DNA of 34,184 nucleotides from Lachnospiraceae bacterium (GTDB lineage: Bacteria > Bacillota > Clostridia > Lachnospirales > Lachnospiraceae), in assembly GCA_022796475.1 (NCBI GenBank), contig JAAWIS010000036.1, forward strand, positions 1-34,184. The letters run 5' to 3'. Both the position numbers and the translations under genes were made by a program. Positions 26,643-34,143 of this stretch are shown piece by piece. Under the pieces are notes generated by a model that did not search any database, had not been told where the DNA came from, and saw only the letters and a program-made list of their open reading frames with translations. How positions within the stretch are numbered: position 1 is the stretch's first letter; each line of letters opens with the position of its first letter.

Positions 26643-27431
26643 TTACAGTACTTTGGCTTCTGTTAAATGTTCAATCAGGGAAGACGCAACCTGAGCCGGG
26701 CTGTGGCCTTCAATTTTCACTCCGGTAACCGTCCTCTTAGGTGTGAATGTTGCTTTTACCTTCGTAGGCGAGCCTTTTAAACCGATTTTTGAAGTATCAA
26801 TATCCGGGAAATCCTGGAAAGTCAGTTCCGGAATCTCACACCTCATAGAATACAGCTTACGGCTTACCGTAGCATATCTTGGCTTATTGCTTTCTTTCGT
26901 AGCTGTGCAAAGTACTGGAAATTTGGTTTCGATCACTTCGATTCCTTCCTCTACCTGACGGCGGGCAATTACCTTGTCACCCTCTGCTTTTAAATCCAGC
27001 ACATAGGTCAGCCGGGTAGCTCCTAAATGCTCGGCAATACTGGGAGCCGTCTGGCCGGTATCCCCGTCAATTGCCTGCTTTCCTCCTAAAATCACATCAA
27101 ACGGCCCTAATTTTTCAATCGCCTGGGAAAGGATATAGCTGGTAGCGTAAGTATCGGATCCGCCAAAAGCCCGATCCGTTACCAGATAGCCTTCATCTGC
27201 ACCCATGGAAATCGCTTCCCGGATTACTGCCTTGGCCTGTGCTGGTCCCATGGAAATTACCACTATCTTACCGCCGTAAGCATCCTTTAACTGCAGGGCT
27301 GTTTCCAAAGCATTCTTATCAAAGGGATTCATGATGCTTGGCACGCCTTGGCGAATCAATGTATTTTTAACCGGATCGATTTTAATCTCTGTCGTATCCG
27401 GAACTTGCTTGATACAAACAACAATGTTCAT
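26643..27431 (-). CDS. etfB: Electron transfer flavoprotein beta subunit
   Basis: 262-residue EtfB/FixA. The N terminus MNIVVCIKQVPDTTEIKIDPVKNTLIRQGVPSIMNPFDKNALE and the block LGGKQAIDGDTGQTAPSIAEHLG are typical of anaerobic clostridial ETFs, including bifurcating ones. The conserved QVEEGIEVIETKFPVLCTATKESNKPRY recognition loop for dehydrogenase partners is present near 160-190. It follows the second acyl-CoA dehydrogenase gene by 23 bases, with an AGGAGG site. Intact. Confidence 0.95.
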   Translation of the reverse strand: MNIVVCIKQVPDTTEIKIDPVKNTLIRQGVPSIMNPFDKNALETALQLKDAYGGKIVVISMGPAQAKAVIREAISMGADEGYLVTDRAFGGSDTYATSYILSQAIEKLGPFDVILGGKQAIDGDTGQTAPSIAEHLGATRLTYVLDLKAEGDKVIARRQVEEGIEVIETKFPVLCTATKESNKPRYATVSRKLYSMRCEIPELTFQDFPDIDTSKIGLKGSPTKVKATFTPKRTVTGVKIEGHSPAQVASSLIEHLTEAKVL

Positions 27432-27454
27432 TTTCCATCCTCCTGACTGATTAT

Positions 27455-28597
27455 TTATTTATATTCCTTATTTAGCACATTAGCGATGGTCAGCCTCTGA
27501 ACCTGATTTGCACCTTCAAAAATCTGGAACACCTTGCAGTCCCGCATCAGCTTTTCAACCGGATACTCCTTGCTGTAGCCGTATCCGCCGAAAATCTGAA
27601 CCGCATTGGAGGTTACCTCCTGAGCACAGTCTGAAACAAAGGTTTTTGTGATGGATCCTTCCTTCTGAACCAGGCTTCCCTGATCCATCATCTTCATTGT
27701 GTTATTCACCAGGCATCTGGAAGCTTCAATCTTAATAGCCATATCCGCCAGCATCTGCTGTACCATCTGGAACTGAATCAGAGGCTGCCCAAACTGCTTT
27801 CTCTCTTTGGCATATTTTACAGACTCATCCAAAGCCCGCTGCATGATCCCAACTGCCATAGTCGCCACAAAAGCGCGGGATAAGTTAAGTGCATTTAAAG
27901 CCAGCTTAAAGCCGCTTCCTTCCGGCCCTAACATGGCTGTTTCTTTTACCCGTACATTTTCAAATGTGACATCCGTAGTATTAGAAAGGCGAAGGCCCAT
28001 TTTATTCTCATGTTTCCCTATGGTAATGCCAGGAGCATCTGCATCTACAATGAAAGCAGAGATTCCCTTATTGCCTTTTTCCGGACTGGTTTTAAAAAAC
28101 CCTACCATAACGGAAGCTAAGGCGCCATTTGTAATAAACGTTTTATTTCCATTTAAAATATACTCATCTCCATCTTTTACTGCAGTGGCACGCATGGCGC
28201 CAGGATCCGAACCTGCATTAGGCTCTGTCAGCGCAAATGCCGCAAATTTCCCAGGTTTTACCACATCGGCAAAATACTTTCCCTGCTCCAAAGTTCCTGC
28301 CAGGATTACATTCCTAAGAGCCACAAAAGAGGTTACAAAGCTGATGGCATAACCGGCATCCACTTTGGCTAATTCTTCAAAAATCATAGCTGTGGTTTCA
28401 TAGCTCAAGCCAGTTCCGCCGAATTCTTCCGGGATTTCCAGCATATGAAGGCCCATTTTAAAGCCCCAGTCAAATAATTCCCGGGGACATTCGCCCTTTT
28501 CATCTGCTTCCTGAACATAAGGCTTAATCTCATTTTCTGCCATTTCACGCACCATGGCGATTAATTCCTTTTGCTCGTCTGTGTAAAGTAAGCTCAT
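27455..28597 (-). CDS. Acyl-CoA dehydrogenase (butyryl-CoA dehydrogenase-like)
   Basis: 380-residue flavin enzyme that interconverts acyl-CoA and 2-enoyl-CoA. The N-terminal helical domain, the FAD contact block FALTEPNAGSDPGAMRATA and FITNGALASVMVGF, and the C-terminal helical domain ending RDCKVFQIFEGANQVQRLTIANVL are all present. Glu361 in IFEGANQ is the expected catalytic base of short-chain dehydrogenases. It looks like a standard member and lies directly before etfBA, its probable electron partner. With no crotonase or thiolase nearby, it may run in the reductive direction. Substrate chain or head group unknown. Confidence 0.93.
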   Translation of the reverse strand: MSLLYTDEQKELIAMVREMAENEIKPYVQEADEKGECPRELFDWGFKMGLHMLEIPEEFGGTGLSYETTAMIFEELAKVDAGYAISFVTSFVALRNVILAGTLEQGKYFADVVKPGKFAAFALTEPNAGSDPGAMRATAVKDGDEYILNGNKTFITNGALASVMVGFFKTSPEKGNKGISAFIVDADAPGITIGKHENKMGLRLSNTTDVTFENVRVKETAMLGPEGSGFKLALNALNLSRAFVATMAVGIMQRALDESVKYAKERKQFGQPLIQFQMVQQMLADMAIKIEASRCLVNNTMKMMDQGSLVQKEGSITKTFVSDCAQEVTSNAVQIFGGYGYSKEYPVEKLMRDCKVFQIFEGANQVQRLTIANVLNKEYK

Positions 28598-28639
28598 ATT
28601 CTCTCACCTTTCTTTATCCGATTTTTTCATACAGTTTCC

Positions 28640-29866
28640 CTACAGTTTGCGAAGTTTCGTTTCCCCTGTAGCTGCTCCGCTTCTGAGAGCTTCTTCAATT
28701 TCACCTTCCGAATACCCTAACTGTTTCATAATTTCTACAGTATGGGCACCCTGAGAACCGCCGATTACATATTCCGGACGGCCCATGGAGCCAAAATTAA
28801 CAGGGTTGGTAGGCATAAAACGCTCTCCGGAAGGGTATGGGATTTTTGCAAGGACATGATTTGCATGGGCCTGCTGGTCCTTGTAGATATCTTGAGGCTC
28901 ATAAGCAGCTTCACAGGCCAGATCATTTGCCTTAAACATAGCCATCAGCTCATCCCTGGTAAAATTAGCCATTGCCTCATCTAAAATATCTGTTACTTCA
29001 GAATTTAAATGATTATTGTTTACTTCAGCACAGTGGATATATTTTTCATTTCCAATCATATCCGGACGGCCAAGAAGAGTCATAATCTTTTCATAGTCCC
29101 GGTCGTATTCCGGACAGCAAAGCACCAGCCATTTCCCATCCTTAGTGCGGAACACATTGTTAAAGGGATTTGGCACTTCTTTTCGGTTTTTGGGGTATTG
29201 ATTGCCGTACTGTGCAGAAATAATCCCGGTGCTAAGTGCGTAAACAGCGGCATGATGAAGGCTGATGGTAATTTTATCGCCCTCTCCTGTTTTTTCACGG
29301 GCATAAAGGGCAGCACAGATACCGGAGGCCAATGCAAGAGATACCTGAAAATCACCAAAGCCGTTAGTTGGTATCATGGGGGCATCGCCGCGGTTTACCG
29401 TAGTTCCGAATACGCCTCCCCTTGCCATATAGCAAGTTACATCAAAGCCGGCCGTATCCTTTTCCGGGCCATTTTCCCCGTATCCTAAAACCTGGGCAAA
29501 AATCAGTTTCGGAAATTTCTCTTTTAATGTATCGTAATCCAAACCAAGCTTTACTAATGATTTTGTGCGGGTATTGGTAACAAACACATCTGCTTCGCTT
29601 AACAGCTTATATGCTATTTCCAGCCCTTTTTCTGATTTTAAATTCAGGGTGATAAAGCGTTTATTCATATTCGCCACATCAAAAGCCAGATTTTCATCAT
29701 CTAAAAAGGGCATGTTGAAAACAGCGCCCTGGGTTCTGGCCGGATCCCCTTTGGCTGATTCTATTTTAATACAGTCTGCCCCCCACTCGCCTAAAACGCG
29801 AACCGTCGTGGGAGCTGCCAAGTAAGTGGTTAAATCTACTATTTTTACTCCTTGTAATGGTTTCAT
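28640..29866 (-). CDS. Type III CoA-transferase (CaiB/BaiF family)
   Basis: 408-residue family III CoA-transferase that moves CoA from one acyl-CoA to an incoming acid through a mixed anhydride on Asp. The N-terminal LQGVKIVDLTTYLAAPTTVRVLGEWGADCIKIE is diagnostic. The catalytic Asp is probably D142 in AGFDVTCYMARGG. The start is placed at 29866, with AAGGAG 9 bases upstream and the family's MKPLQGVKIVDL opening. The frame stays open back to 29935, but that part runs through a terminator-like hairpin. In this cluster it would swap CoA between product and substrate, saving ATP. Confidence 0.93.
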   Translation of the reverse strand: MKPLQGVKIVDLTTYLAAPTTVRVLGEWGADCIKIESAKGDPARTQGAVFNMPFLDDENLAFDVANMNKRFITLNLKSEKGLEIAYKLLSEADVFVTNTRTKSLVKLGLDYDTLKEKFPKLIFAQVLGYGENGPEKDTAGFDVTCYMARGGVFGTTVNRGDAPMIPTNGFGDFQVSLALASGICAALYAREKTGEGDKITISLHHAAVYALSTGIISAQYGNQYPKNRKEVPNPFNNVFRTKDGKWLVLCCPEYDRDYEKIMTLLGRPDMIGNEKYIHCAEVNNNHLNSEVTDILDEAMANFTRDELMAMFKANDLACEAAYEPQDIYKDQQAHANHVLAKIPYPSGERFMPTNPVNFGSMGRPEYVIGGSQGAHTVEIMKQLGYSEGEIEEALRSGAATGETKLRKL

Positions 29867-29903
29867 GGCTGCGATCTCCTTTTTTCTGAGATAAGTCAAA
29901 TGT

Positions 29904-30116
29904 TGCCCTTTGGGGCAGAAAGAAAAGTCCGGCAAACCGGACTCCCGCGCCGGAGCGCGTCTGCGTCAGCAGACTGTTTCCTTAAGCGCGAAGTGCGCAT
30001 CCCCCGGAGGGTTTCTGGTTTATAGGACACCCTAATCCTATCAAGCAAAGAAAGCCGGCCTCAAACCCCTTATGCGAGCAAGCTCTCAACAGGTTTGCAG
30101 CTGGCTGCATCTTTGC
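29904..30116 (-). other. Hairpin-dense intercistronic segment, candidate structured RNA
   Basis: Between the two genes at the head of the operon lie, in transcript order, a nested helix and a string of hairpins. The nested helix pairs GCAAAGA/TCTTTGC (30110-30116 with 30045-30051), AGCC/GGCT (30103-30106 with 30053-30056) and CAAACC/GGTTTG (30092-30097 with 30062-30067). Then come ATAGGA/TCCTAT (30022-30041), GCGC/GCGC (29986-29998), GTCTGC/GCAGAC (29959-29974), CGCGC/GCGCG (29946-29959), the terminator at 29926-29943, and TGCCC/GGGCA (29904-29917). It matches no RNA class I can name. A repeated extragenic element is the main alternative. Confidence 0.45.
29926..29943 (-). terminator. Intrinsic terminator or attenuator within the operon
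   Basis: On the minus strand AGTCCGG, loop TTTG, CCGGACT is followed at once by TTTCTTTC. The 7-bp GC-rich stem with a T-rich tail is a good terminator, placed 60 bases before the CoA-transferase start. It would separate the leading dehydrogenase gene from the rest unless bypassed. Confidence 0.65.
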
Positions 30117-30127
30117 ACTGCTTTTTT

Positions 30128-31312
30128 CTATAACACGTACTCCATCTTTGCGTTATGTTTAATGGTATTTCTGGAAATTGTGATACGCTGAACGGTAGGA
30201 GCGCCCTCTTCCAGCCACATTGCCCGGCAGTCGCGGTACAGACGCTCTACAGGTCCGTATTTGCAGTCTTCAAAGTATCCTACGCCGCCAAAGATCTCCA
30301 GCATTTCATCGCTGACTTTCCTGGTAGTGTCAATACTGAACAATTTGCACATAGCAGCTTTCTCTTCGATATATTCACCAGTAGGATTCTCCTCGTAAGC
30401 TTTTGCAAAATCATATACCATACAGCGAAGTGCATGTACCATCATAGACATATCGGCAATCTTGCAGCGGATAGCCTGACGGGTTCCGATTGGCTTTCCA
30501 AAAGTTACACGGTCATGAGCATACTGCAATGACAGCTCTAACATTCTCTGAGCCATGCCTAAGTTGGAAGCCGCAATATGAGCACGGGATACAGATAAGG
30601 AATGCATGGCAATTTCAAGGCCCTGGCCTTCTTTGCCTAACAGATATTTCTTATCAATCTTGCAGTCGGTAAACTTTAACTCTCCATGTCCGGCTCCGCG
30701 GCAGCCCATCATGTGAGGCATATTGATTACTTCAAATCCTGGTGCATCCATAGGAACAAAGAATGCTGATAATCTGTCATCCTTCGCAGATTCCGGATTC
30801 GTTACTGCAATTACATATGCAAATTCGCAGCAGTCTGTATGGGAAATCAGGGTCTTCTCACCATTCAATACATAAGAATCACCATCTCTTACTGCAGTAG
30901 TATGTAAATCTGCCCCGGTTCCTCCAGTCGCTTCCGTTAAAGCAAAACATGTGAACACAGACTTATCCTGGAATTTGCTCATATACTCGTCTTTCAATTC
31001 CTTGCTGCCGTAGTCATCCAGGATTCTCCAGTTTAAATCCATTGCGTAGTGAAGATGCATCCGCATTCCGCCCGGCCCTCTGGAGAATTCTTCCTGCACC
31101 TGTAAAATTTCAAGCTCATTTAATCCCCATCCGCCGTACTCTTCCGGAAGGGAGCAGCGGTATAAATCATTTTTAATGGCCAGATCGTAAAATTCCTGAG
31201 GAAACTTATTGGTAACCTCCACCTCTTTTTGAATTTCCTCCAACGGTCCTTCGGCTAATTCACGAATCTGCTTTAAATACGCCTGAAATTCTTCTGCAGA
31301 TAATTTACTCAT
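30128..31312 (-). CDS. Acyl-CoA dehydrogenase, first gene of the cluster
   Basis: 394-residue acyl-CoA dehydrogenase-fold protein, distinct from the one at 27455. The FAD-binding block CFALTEATGGTGADLHTTAV and FGGVGYFEDCKYGPVERLYRDCRAMWLEEGAPTVQRITI are clear. The usual EGTNQ stretch is EGAPTVQ here, with Glu369 in the expected base position. The changed loop suggests a substrate other than a simple fatty acyl-CoA. The ATG at 31312 follows GGAGG by 8 bases; the longer frame to 31366 has no site. It may be the enoyl-CoA reductase or an ETF-linked partner of the second dehydrogenase. A LysR-type operator and a TATAAT box lie upstream. Confidence 0.9.
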   Translation of the reverse strand: MSKLSAEEFQAYLKQIRELAEGPLEEIQKEVEVTNKFPQEFYDLAIKNDLYRCSLPEEYGGWGLNELEILQVQEEFSRGPGGMRMHLHYAMDLNWRILDDYGSKELKDEYMSKFQDKSVFTCFALTEATGGTGADLHTTAVRDGDSYVLNGEKTLISHTDCCEFAYVIAVTNPESAKDDRLSAFFVPMDAPGFEVINMPHMMGCRGAGHGELKFTDCKIDKKYLLGKEGQGLEIAMHSLSVSRAHIAASNLGMAQRMLELSLQYAHDRVTFGKPIGTRQAIRCKIADMSMMVHALRCMVYDFAKAYEENPTGEYIEEKAAMCKLFSIDTTRKVSDEMLEIFGGVGYFEDCKYGPVERLYRDCRAMWLEEGAPTVQRITISRNTIKHNAKMEYVL

Positions 31313-31357
31313 TACTTTTTCCTCCTTGGATTTTTTTTTAACAATTTTTATGATTAA

Positions 31358-31386
31358 ATTATACAATAGGCCTTTTTAAAAATCTA
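31358..31386 (-). promoter_or_regulatory. Promoter of the acyl-CoA/ETF operon
   Basis: A consensus TATAAT on the minus strand (31358-31363) has only a poor -35 (TAGATT at 31381-31386, spacer 17), as expected for a promoter needing an activator. It lies 45 bases before the dehydrogenase start. The LysR-type palindrome is centred about 75 bases upstream of the likely start of transcription. Confidence 0.55.
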
Positions 31387-31412
31387 ATCGTTGCTTCCCC
31401 TTACTTTTCCCT

Positions 31413-31439
31413 CAATCAATAGGTATTGCCTATAGATTG
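31413..31439. promoter_or_regulatory. LysR-type operator between divergent promoters
   Basis: The core ATAGG, 5-base spacer, CCTAT (31419-31433) contains the LysR consensus T-N11-A. Outside it, CAATC (31413-31417) is mirrored by GATTG (31435-31439), so 27 bases are symmetric except one central-flank mismatch. It lies upstream of the operon promoter on one side and the thioesterase promoter on the other. Confidence 0.6.
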
Positions 31440-31448
31440 TATTTTTTC

Positions 31449-31477
31449 TTGTACAATTATAATTTTTATGGTATAAT
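31449..31477 (+). promoter_or_regulatory. Distal promoter of the thioesterase gene
   Basis: TTGTAC (31449-31454), 17-base spacer, perfect TATAAT (31472-31477), facing right. The LysR-type palindrome is centred about 58 bases upstream of its likely start. It would give a leader of about 320 bases. Confidence 0.65.
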
Positions 31478-31593
31478 TCCTTAGTTCATCTGTAATTTTT
31501 CAATCATTTTAACGAGATCGGTAAATCTTCTTTTGAACTTAGCAAGCAAATTTGCCCATGGATTTTTTCAGCAATTTTTCTTCATTTCAATTT

Positions 31594-31623
31594 TTAACAT
31601 TGTTATTTATATAACAATATAAT
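31594..31623 (+). promoter_or_regulatory. Proximal promoter with palindromic operator in its spacer
   Basis: TTAACA (31594-31599), 18-base spacer, TATAAT (31618-31623). The spacer is a perfect palindrome, ATTGTTATTTATATAACAAT (31599-31618), with 8-bp arms. A dimeric repressor bound there would block polymerase. The rest of 31313-31802 is AT-rich and holds no gene I can support. Confidence 0.5.
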
Positions 31624-31802
31624 GATCCGCAGTTTATTTCTGCTGCCCAAAATGCACCGGACATTGTGCTTTGTCAGATGTGTATTATTTTAAAAGGAAA
31701 CAGGGTTCCAATCAGGAAAGTCCTGTTATCCTAACCTTAAATTTTATTTGTGCTTTTGGGAAAGATTTCAGAATATCGAGCAAAAAATATAGAAAGGAAT
31801 TG

Positions 31803-32219
31803 ATGATAACAATGCGAGATAAGATATGGAAAGGGATCGAAGAACACATTCATCCTCTGGGAGGCCTGGAACATGCTGTCCTGATTGATGCCCGGCCTGG
31901 ATATGCCAAGTTTTCTATTGTAATTATGCCGGAAGCAATGAATGTGTATGGGATCGTCCACGGCGGTTTTTTATTTACTTTATGTGATACAGCAGCCGGT
32001 ATGGCCACTTACGCTTATGAGGTAGAAAACACTACACAGCAGGCCAGCATTCATTTTATAAAAGGCCTTACTATAGAAACGGGAAAAATTTATGTGGAAT
32101 GCCGTTCTGTCCATAAAGGCCGTTCCACCGTAGTAAATCAGGTAGAAATTACCACAGAATCCGGGATGCTGGCGGCAGTTGCAACCATTACCATGTTTTT
32201 GCTAAAGCCTATTGAATAG
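31803..32219 (+). CDS. PaaI-type hotdog thioesterase
   Basis: 138-residue hotdog-fold thioesterase that hydrolyses acyl- or aryl-CoA. The signature VYGIVHGGFLFTLCDTAAGMA (His-Gly-Gly followed by Asp nine residues later) is the PaaI/YdiI motif, with the later GRSTVVNQVEI block. The ATG at 31803 follows AAGGA by about 4 bases; an ATG at 31812 is the alternative. The long upstream frame from 31671 is untranslated leader in my view. It diverges from the acyl-CoA operon across the LysR-type site, so it likely releases CoA from dead-end or product thioesters of that pathway. Confidence 0.88.
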   Translation: MITMRDKIWKGIEEHIHPLGGLEHAVLIDARPGYAKFSIVIMPEAMNVYGIVHGGFLFTLCDTAAGMATYAYEVENTTQQASIHFIKGLTIETGKIYVECRSVHKGRSTVVNQVEITTESGMLAAVATITMFLLKPIE

Positions 32220-32220
32220 A

Positions 32221-32254
32221 AAAGGATATCTGCTGTTAAGCAGACAGAGCCTTT
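32221..32254 (+). terminator. Probable terminator after the thioesterase gene
   Basis: TCTGCT/AGCAGA (32229-32234 with 32239-32244, loop GTTA) lies inside AAAGG/CCTTT (32221-32225 with 32250-32254). A T-rich but interrupted tract (ATCTTTC) follows. It is immediately after the stop codon. Confidence 0.45.
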
Positions 32255-32286
32255 ATCTTTCATCCATTTGTAACCGATCCTGTATT

Positions 32287-32412
32287 TTACCGGACAAGTA
32301 TCCTGACTGCATGATATTCAGGCAAGCCCTCTGTTTTCCGAATCCCACACTTAACTAAAATAGAAGTTACTCCGGCAAATATAGCAGAACCAAATGACCA
32401 TAAAATCCACAC
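32287..32412 (-). pseudogene. EamA-family (DMT) transporter remnant
   Basis: A 41-codon frame on the minus strand begins with GTG after AAGGAG. It reads WILWSFGSAIFAGVTSILVKCGIRKT, which matches the first membrane helix and following loop of single-domain EamA/DMT transporters as I know them. After that it goes into unrelated residues (EGLPEYHAVRILVR) and stops. A functional member needs at least about 130 residues, so this is a degraded 5' fragment. It sits between the thioesterase gene and the AIM24-family gene. Confidence 0.6.
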
Positions 32413-32460
32413 CCTATACTATCTCCTTACGTCTGTTTTCATCTGCAGGGCGGAATCGCA

Positions 32461-33144
32461 TTATGAACTGGTGGGGATAAATCTGGCAATCCGTCCGGCA
32501 AACTCAGCAATATTCTGGGTCTGAAGGATTACTCTTCCTGGCCCGGTAAGCTTTGTAAGGAACAGCCCTTCACCGCCAAAAAAGATATTTCCCAGCCCTT
32601 TTACCGTTTCCACCTCGTAATTAACACTGCGTTCAAAGGCCACCACATTACCGGTATCTACTTTTAACACTTCCCCTGGCTGCAAATCTTTTTCTACCAG
32701 GTCGCCGTCTACTTCCAAAAATGCCATGCCCTGTCCGCTTAAATCCTGGAGAATGAAGCCTTCACCGCCGAACAGGCCGGCTGAAAATTTTTTACTAAAG
32801 GCAATGCTTAAATTCACCCCGCTCTGAGCACAGAGAAAAGCGCCCTTTTGACAGATCAGGCCGCCTGTAGCTGAAACATCCACAGGATAAACCCGTCCGG
32901 CCACTGTGGAAGCGAATGCAATTACTGCGCCCTCCCGCCGGGCACGGTATGTGGCCATAAACAGCGATTCCCCGGCAAACATTCTTCCGATTCCTTTCAT
33001 CAGTCCGCCTTTTGTGTTTGTAGACATTTCAATTCCTTCTGTCATCCAGGCCATGCCGCCGGACTGGGTATACATTTCCTCACCGGGCATTTCAAACATG
33101 ACTTCAACTGCCGGCATGGTATCTCCAATAATACGATATTTCAT
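32461..33144 (-). CDS. AIM24 / TIGR00266 family protein
   Basis: 227-residue all-beta protein of the TIGR00266/AIM24 family, whose bacterial function is not established to my knowledge. The N-terminal YRIIGDTMPAVEVMFEMPGEEMYTQSGGMAWM is typical. So are the repeats of Gly-rich turns: GGLMKGIGRMFAGESLFMATYRA, FGGEGFILQDLSGQGMAFLEVDGDL and FFGGEGLFLTKLTGPGRVILQT. There is no signal peptide or membrane helix. A GGGAGG site precedes the ATG. Its leader carries a stem-loop nearly identical to that before pyrG (33188-33241). Complete. Confidence 0.88.
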   Translation of the reverse strand: MKYRIIGDTMPAVEVMFEMPGEEMYTQSGGMAWMTEGIEMSTNTKGGLMKGIGRMFAGESLFMATYRARREGAVIAFASTVAGRVYPVDVSATGGLICQKGAFLCAQSGVNLSIAFSKKFSAGLFGGEGFILQDLSGQGMAFLEVDGDLVEKDLQPGEVLKVDTGNVVAFERSVNYEVETVKGLGNIFFGGEGLFLTKLTGPGRVILQTQNIAEFAGRIARFIPTSS

Positions 33145-33187
33145 TAATTTTTACCTCCCTGATTTCTATTAATGTGCTGACCCTGAC

Positions 33188-33241
33188 AACTGGTCTAAAG
33201 GTCTGGCGTTCTGTCTGAATATAATGCAGACAGTACCAGTT
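33188..33241 (-). promoter_or_regulatory. Leader stem-loop shared with pyrG
   Basis: Read on the minus strand, outer arms AACTGGT (33235-33241) and ACCAGTT (33188-33194) enclose the inner arms CTGTCTG (33227-33233) and CAGACAG (33211-33217). The loop is CATTATATT. The inner hairpin and loop differ at only one base from the pyrG leader (8035-8057) and have the same orientation to the downstream gene. It ends 44 bases before the AIM24-family start. A TATAAT lies upstream at 33266-33271 with no good -35. Confidence 0.55.
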
Positions 33242-33454
33242 TTTCCCTCAATAAATAAGGATAAGATTATATTATCACAAGATTCCCCCCTGGTAAACCT
33301 TCGCTGAATATTTTTTTGGCTGCCTTACAGGCAGCTTACAGATATGCTGAAACAGGTTAAAAAGGCGGTTCCGCTGCCATCTCTTATCCTGCCATTTTGT
33401 TTGGATCTTGACTGACATCTTAATTGACTTGTCCGCTTGGAATGTCATATCCTC

Positions 33455-33483
33455 TTGAAAACCTTCTTACCTTGGGATATAAT
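33455..33483 (+). promoter_or_regulatory. Promoter of the Rrf2-family gene
   Basis: TTGAAA (33455-33460), 17-base spacer, perfect TATAAT (33478-33483), about 25-30 bases before the ribosome site. Little room remains for a leader. In 33145-33513 nothing else stands out beyond this and the stem-loop at 33188-33241. Confidence 0.75.
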
Positions 33484-33513
33484 AGGTTAATGGATTAAGG
33501 AGGTAATATCGAT

Positions 33514-33939
33514 ATGATTTCAACAAAAGGACGATACGCCCTGCGGGTAATGATCGATCTGGCAAAGCAAAATCCGAATCAATTTATCCCTCTGGATGAA
33601 ATTGCCACAAGACAGGGAATTTCCAAAAAGTATCTTGAAATAATCCTGAAAACCCTTGTGCAGAATAAACTTTTAAAAGGCCTTCGGGGCAAAGGCGGCG
33701 GTTACCAGTTAACCCGTCATCCAGCAGATTATACGGCAGGTGAAATCTTAGAGCTGACAGAAGGCACGCTGGCAGTTGTAGCTTGTCTGCAGGAGAAAGC
33801 GGAAACCTGCCAGCGGAAAGAAAGCTGCGATACCCTTCCCATGTGGAAACAGTTTGATGAAATGGTTCACGATTTTTTTTACAGCATTACCTTAGAAAGC
33901 CTGGCAAATCCTTCTGAAACAGCCCAAAATGACGTATAA
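33514..33939 (+). CDS. Rrf2/IscR-family transcriptional regulator
   Basis: 141-residue winged-helix regulator. The N terminus MISTKGRYALRVMIDLAKQ and the recognition region IATRQGISKKYLEIILKTLVQNKLLKGLRGKGGGYQL are the Rrf2 signature. Three Cys at 91, 99 and 105 (ACLQEKAETCQRKESCD) match the spacing of the iron-sulfur cluster ligands of IscR and related sensors, so a [2Fe-2S] or [4Fe-4S] sensor is likely. AAGGAGG precedes the ATG. No iscS/iscU genes follow in the window, though they could lie beyond it. The half-site TATCACAAGA occurs on both sides of the gene (33273-33282 and 34165-34174), making those candidate targets. Confidence 0.92.
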   Translation: MISTKGRYALRVMIDLAKQNPNQFIPLDEIATRQGISKKYLEIILKTLVQNKLLKGLRGKGGGYQLTRHPADYTAGEILELTEGTLAVVACLQEKAETCQRKESCDTLPMWKQFDEMVHDFFYSITLESLANPSETAQNDV

Positions 33940-33947
33940 TAAACTGT

Positions 33948-34055
33948 TTATCTGCATCCTCCCACGCTCACAGCCTTCCTGCTTCCCCTTTCTGGCAGCA
34001 GACACGCTGTACAAAATGCTGCCCCCACTCTGCGTAAATTCTTCTTTTTGATCAT
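33948..34055 (-). CDS. Possible 35-residue ORF behind a strong promoter
   Basis: ATG at 34053-34055 follows GGAGGGG by 4 bases, and a strong promoter lies 90 bases upstream. The peptide begins MIKKKNLRRVGAAFCTACLL and is basic, with three Cys. It stops at 33948, just short of the Rrf2 stop. I recognise no family. Coding is supported only by the upstream signals; the transcript could equally be a small RNA or antisense to the regulator. Confidence 0.3.
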   Translation of the reverse strand: MIKKKNLRRVGAAFCTACLLPERGSRKAVSVGGCR

Positions 34056-34143
34056 GATTCCCCTCCTTAAGTAAAATTAAGATTCAAAGTAACCCGCTAA
34101 AAACGGCTGCACCCTTTCAGCAGTACAGTCAAACGCTGTTCTT

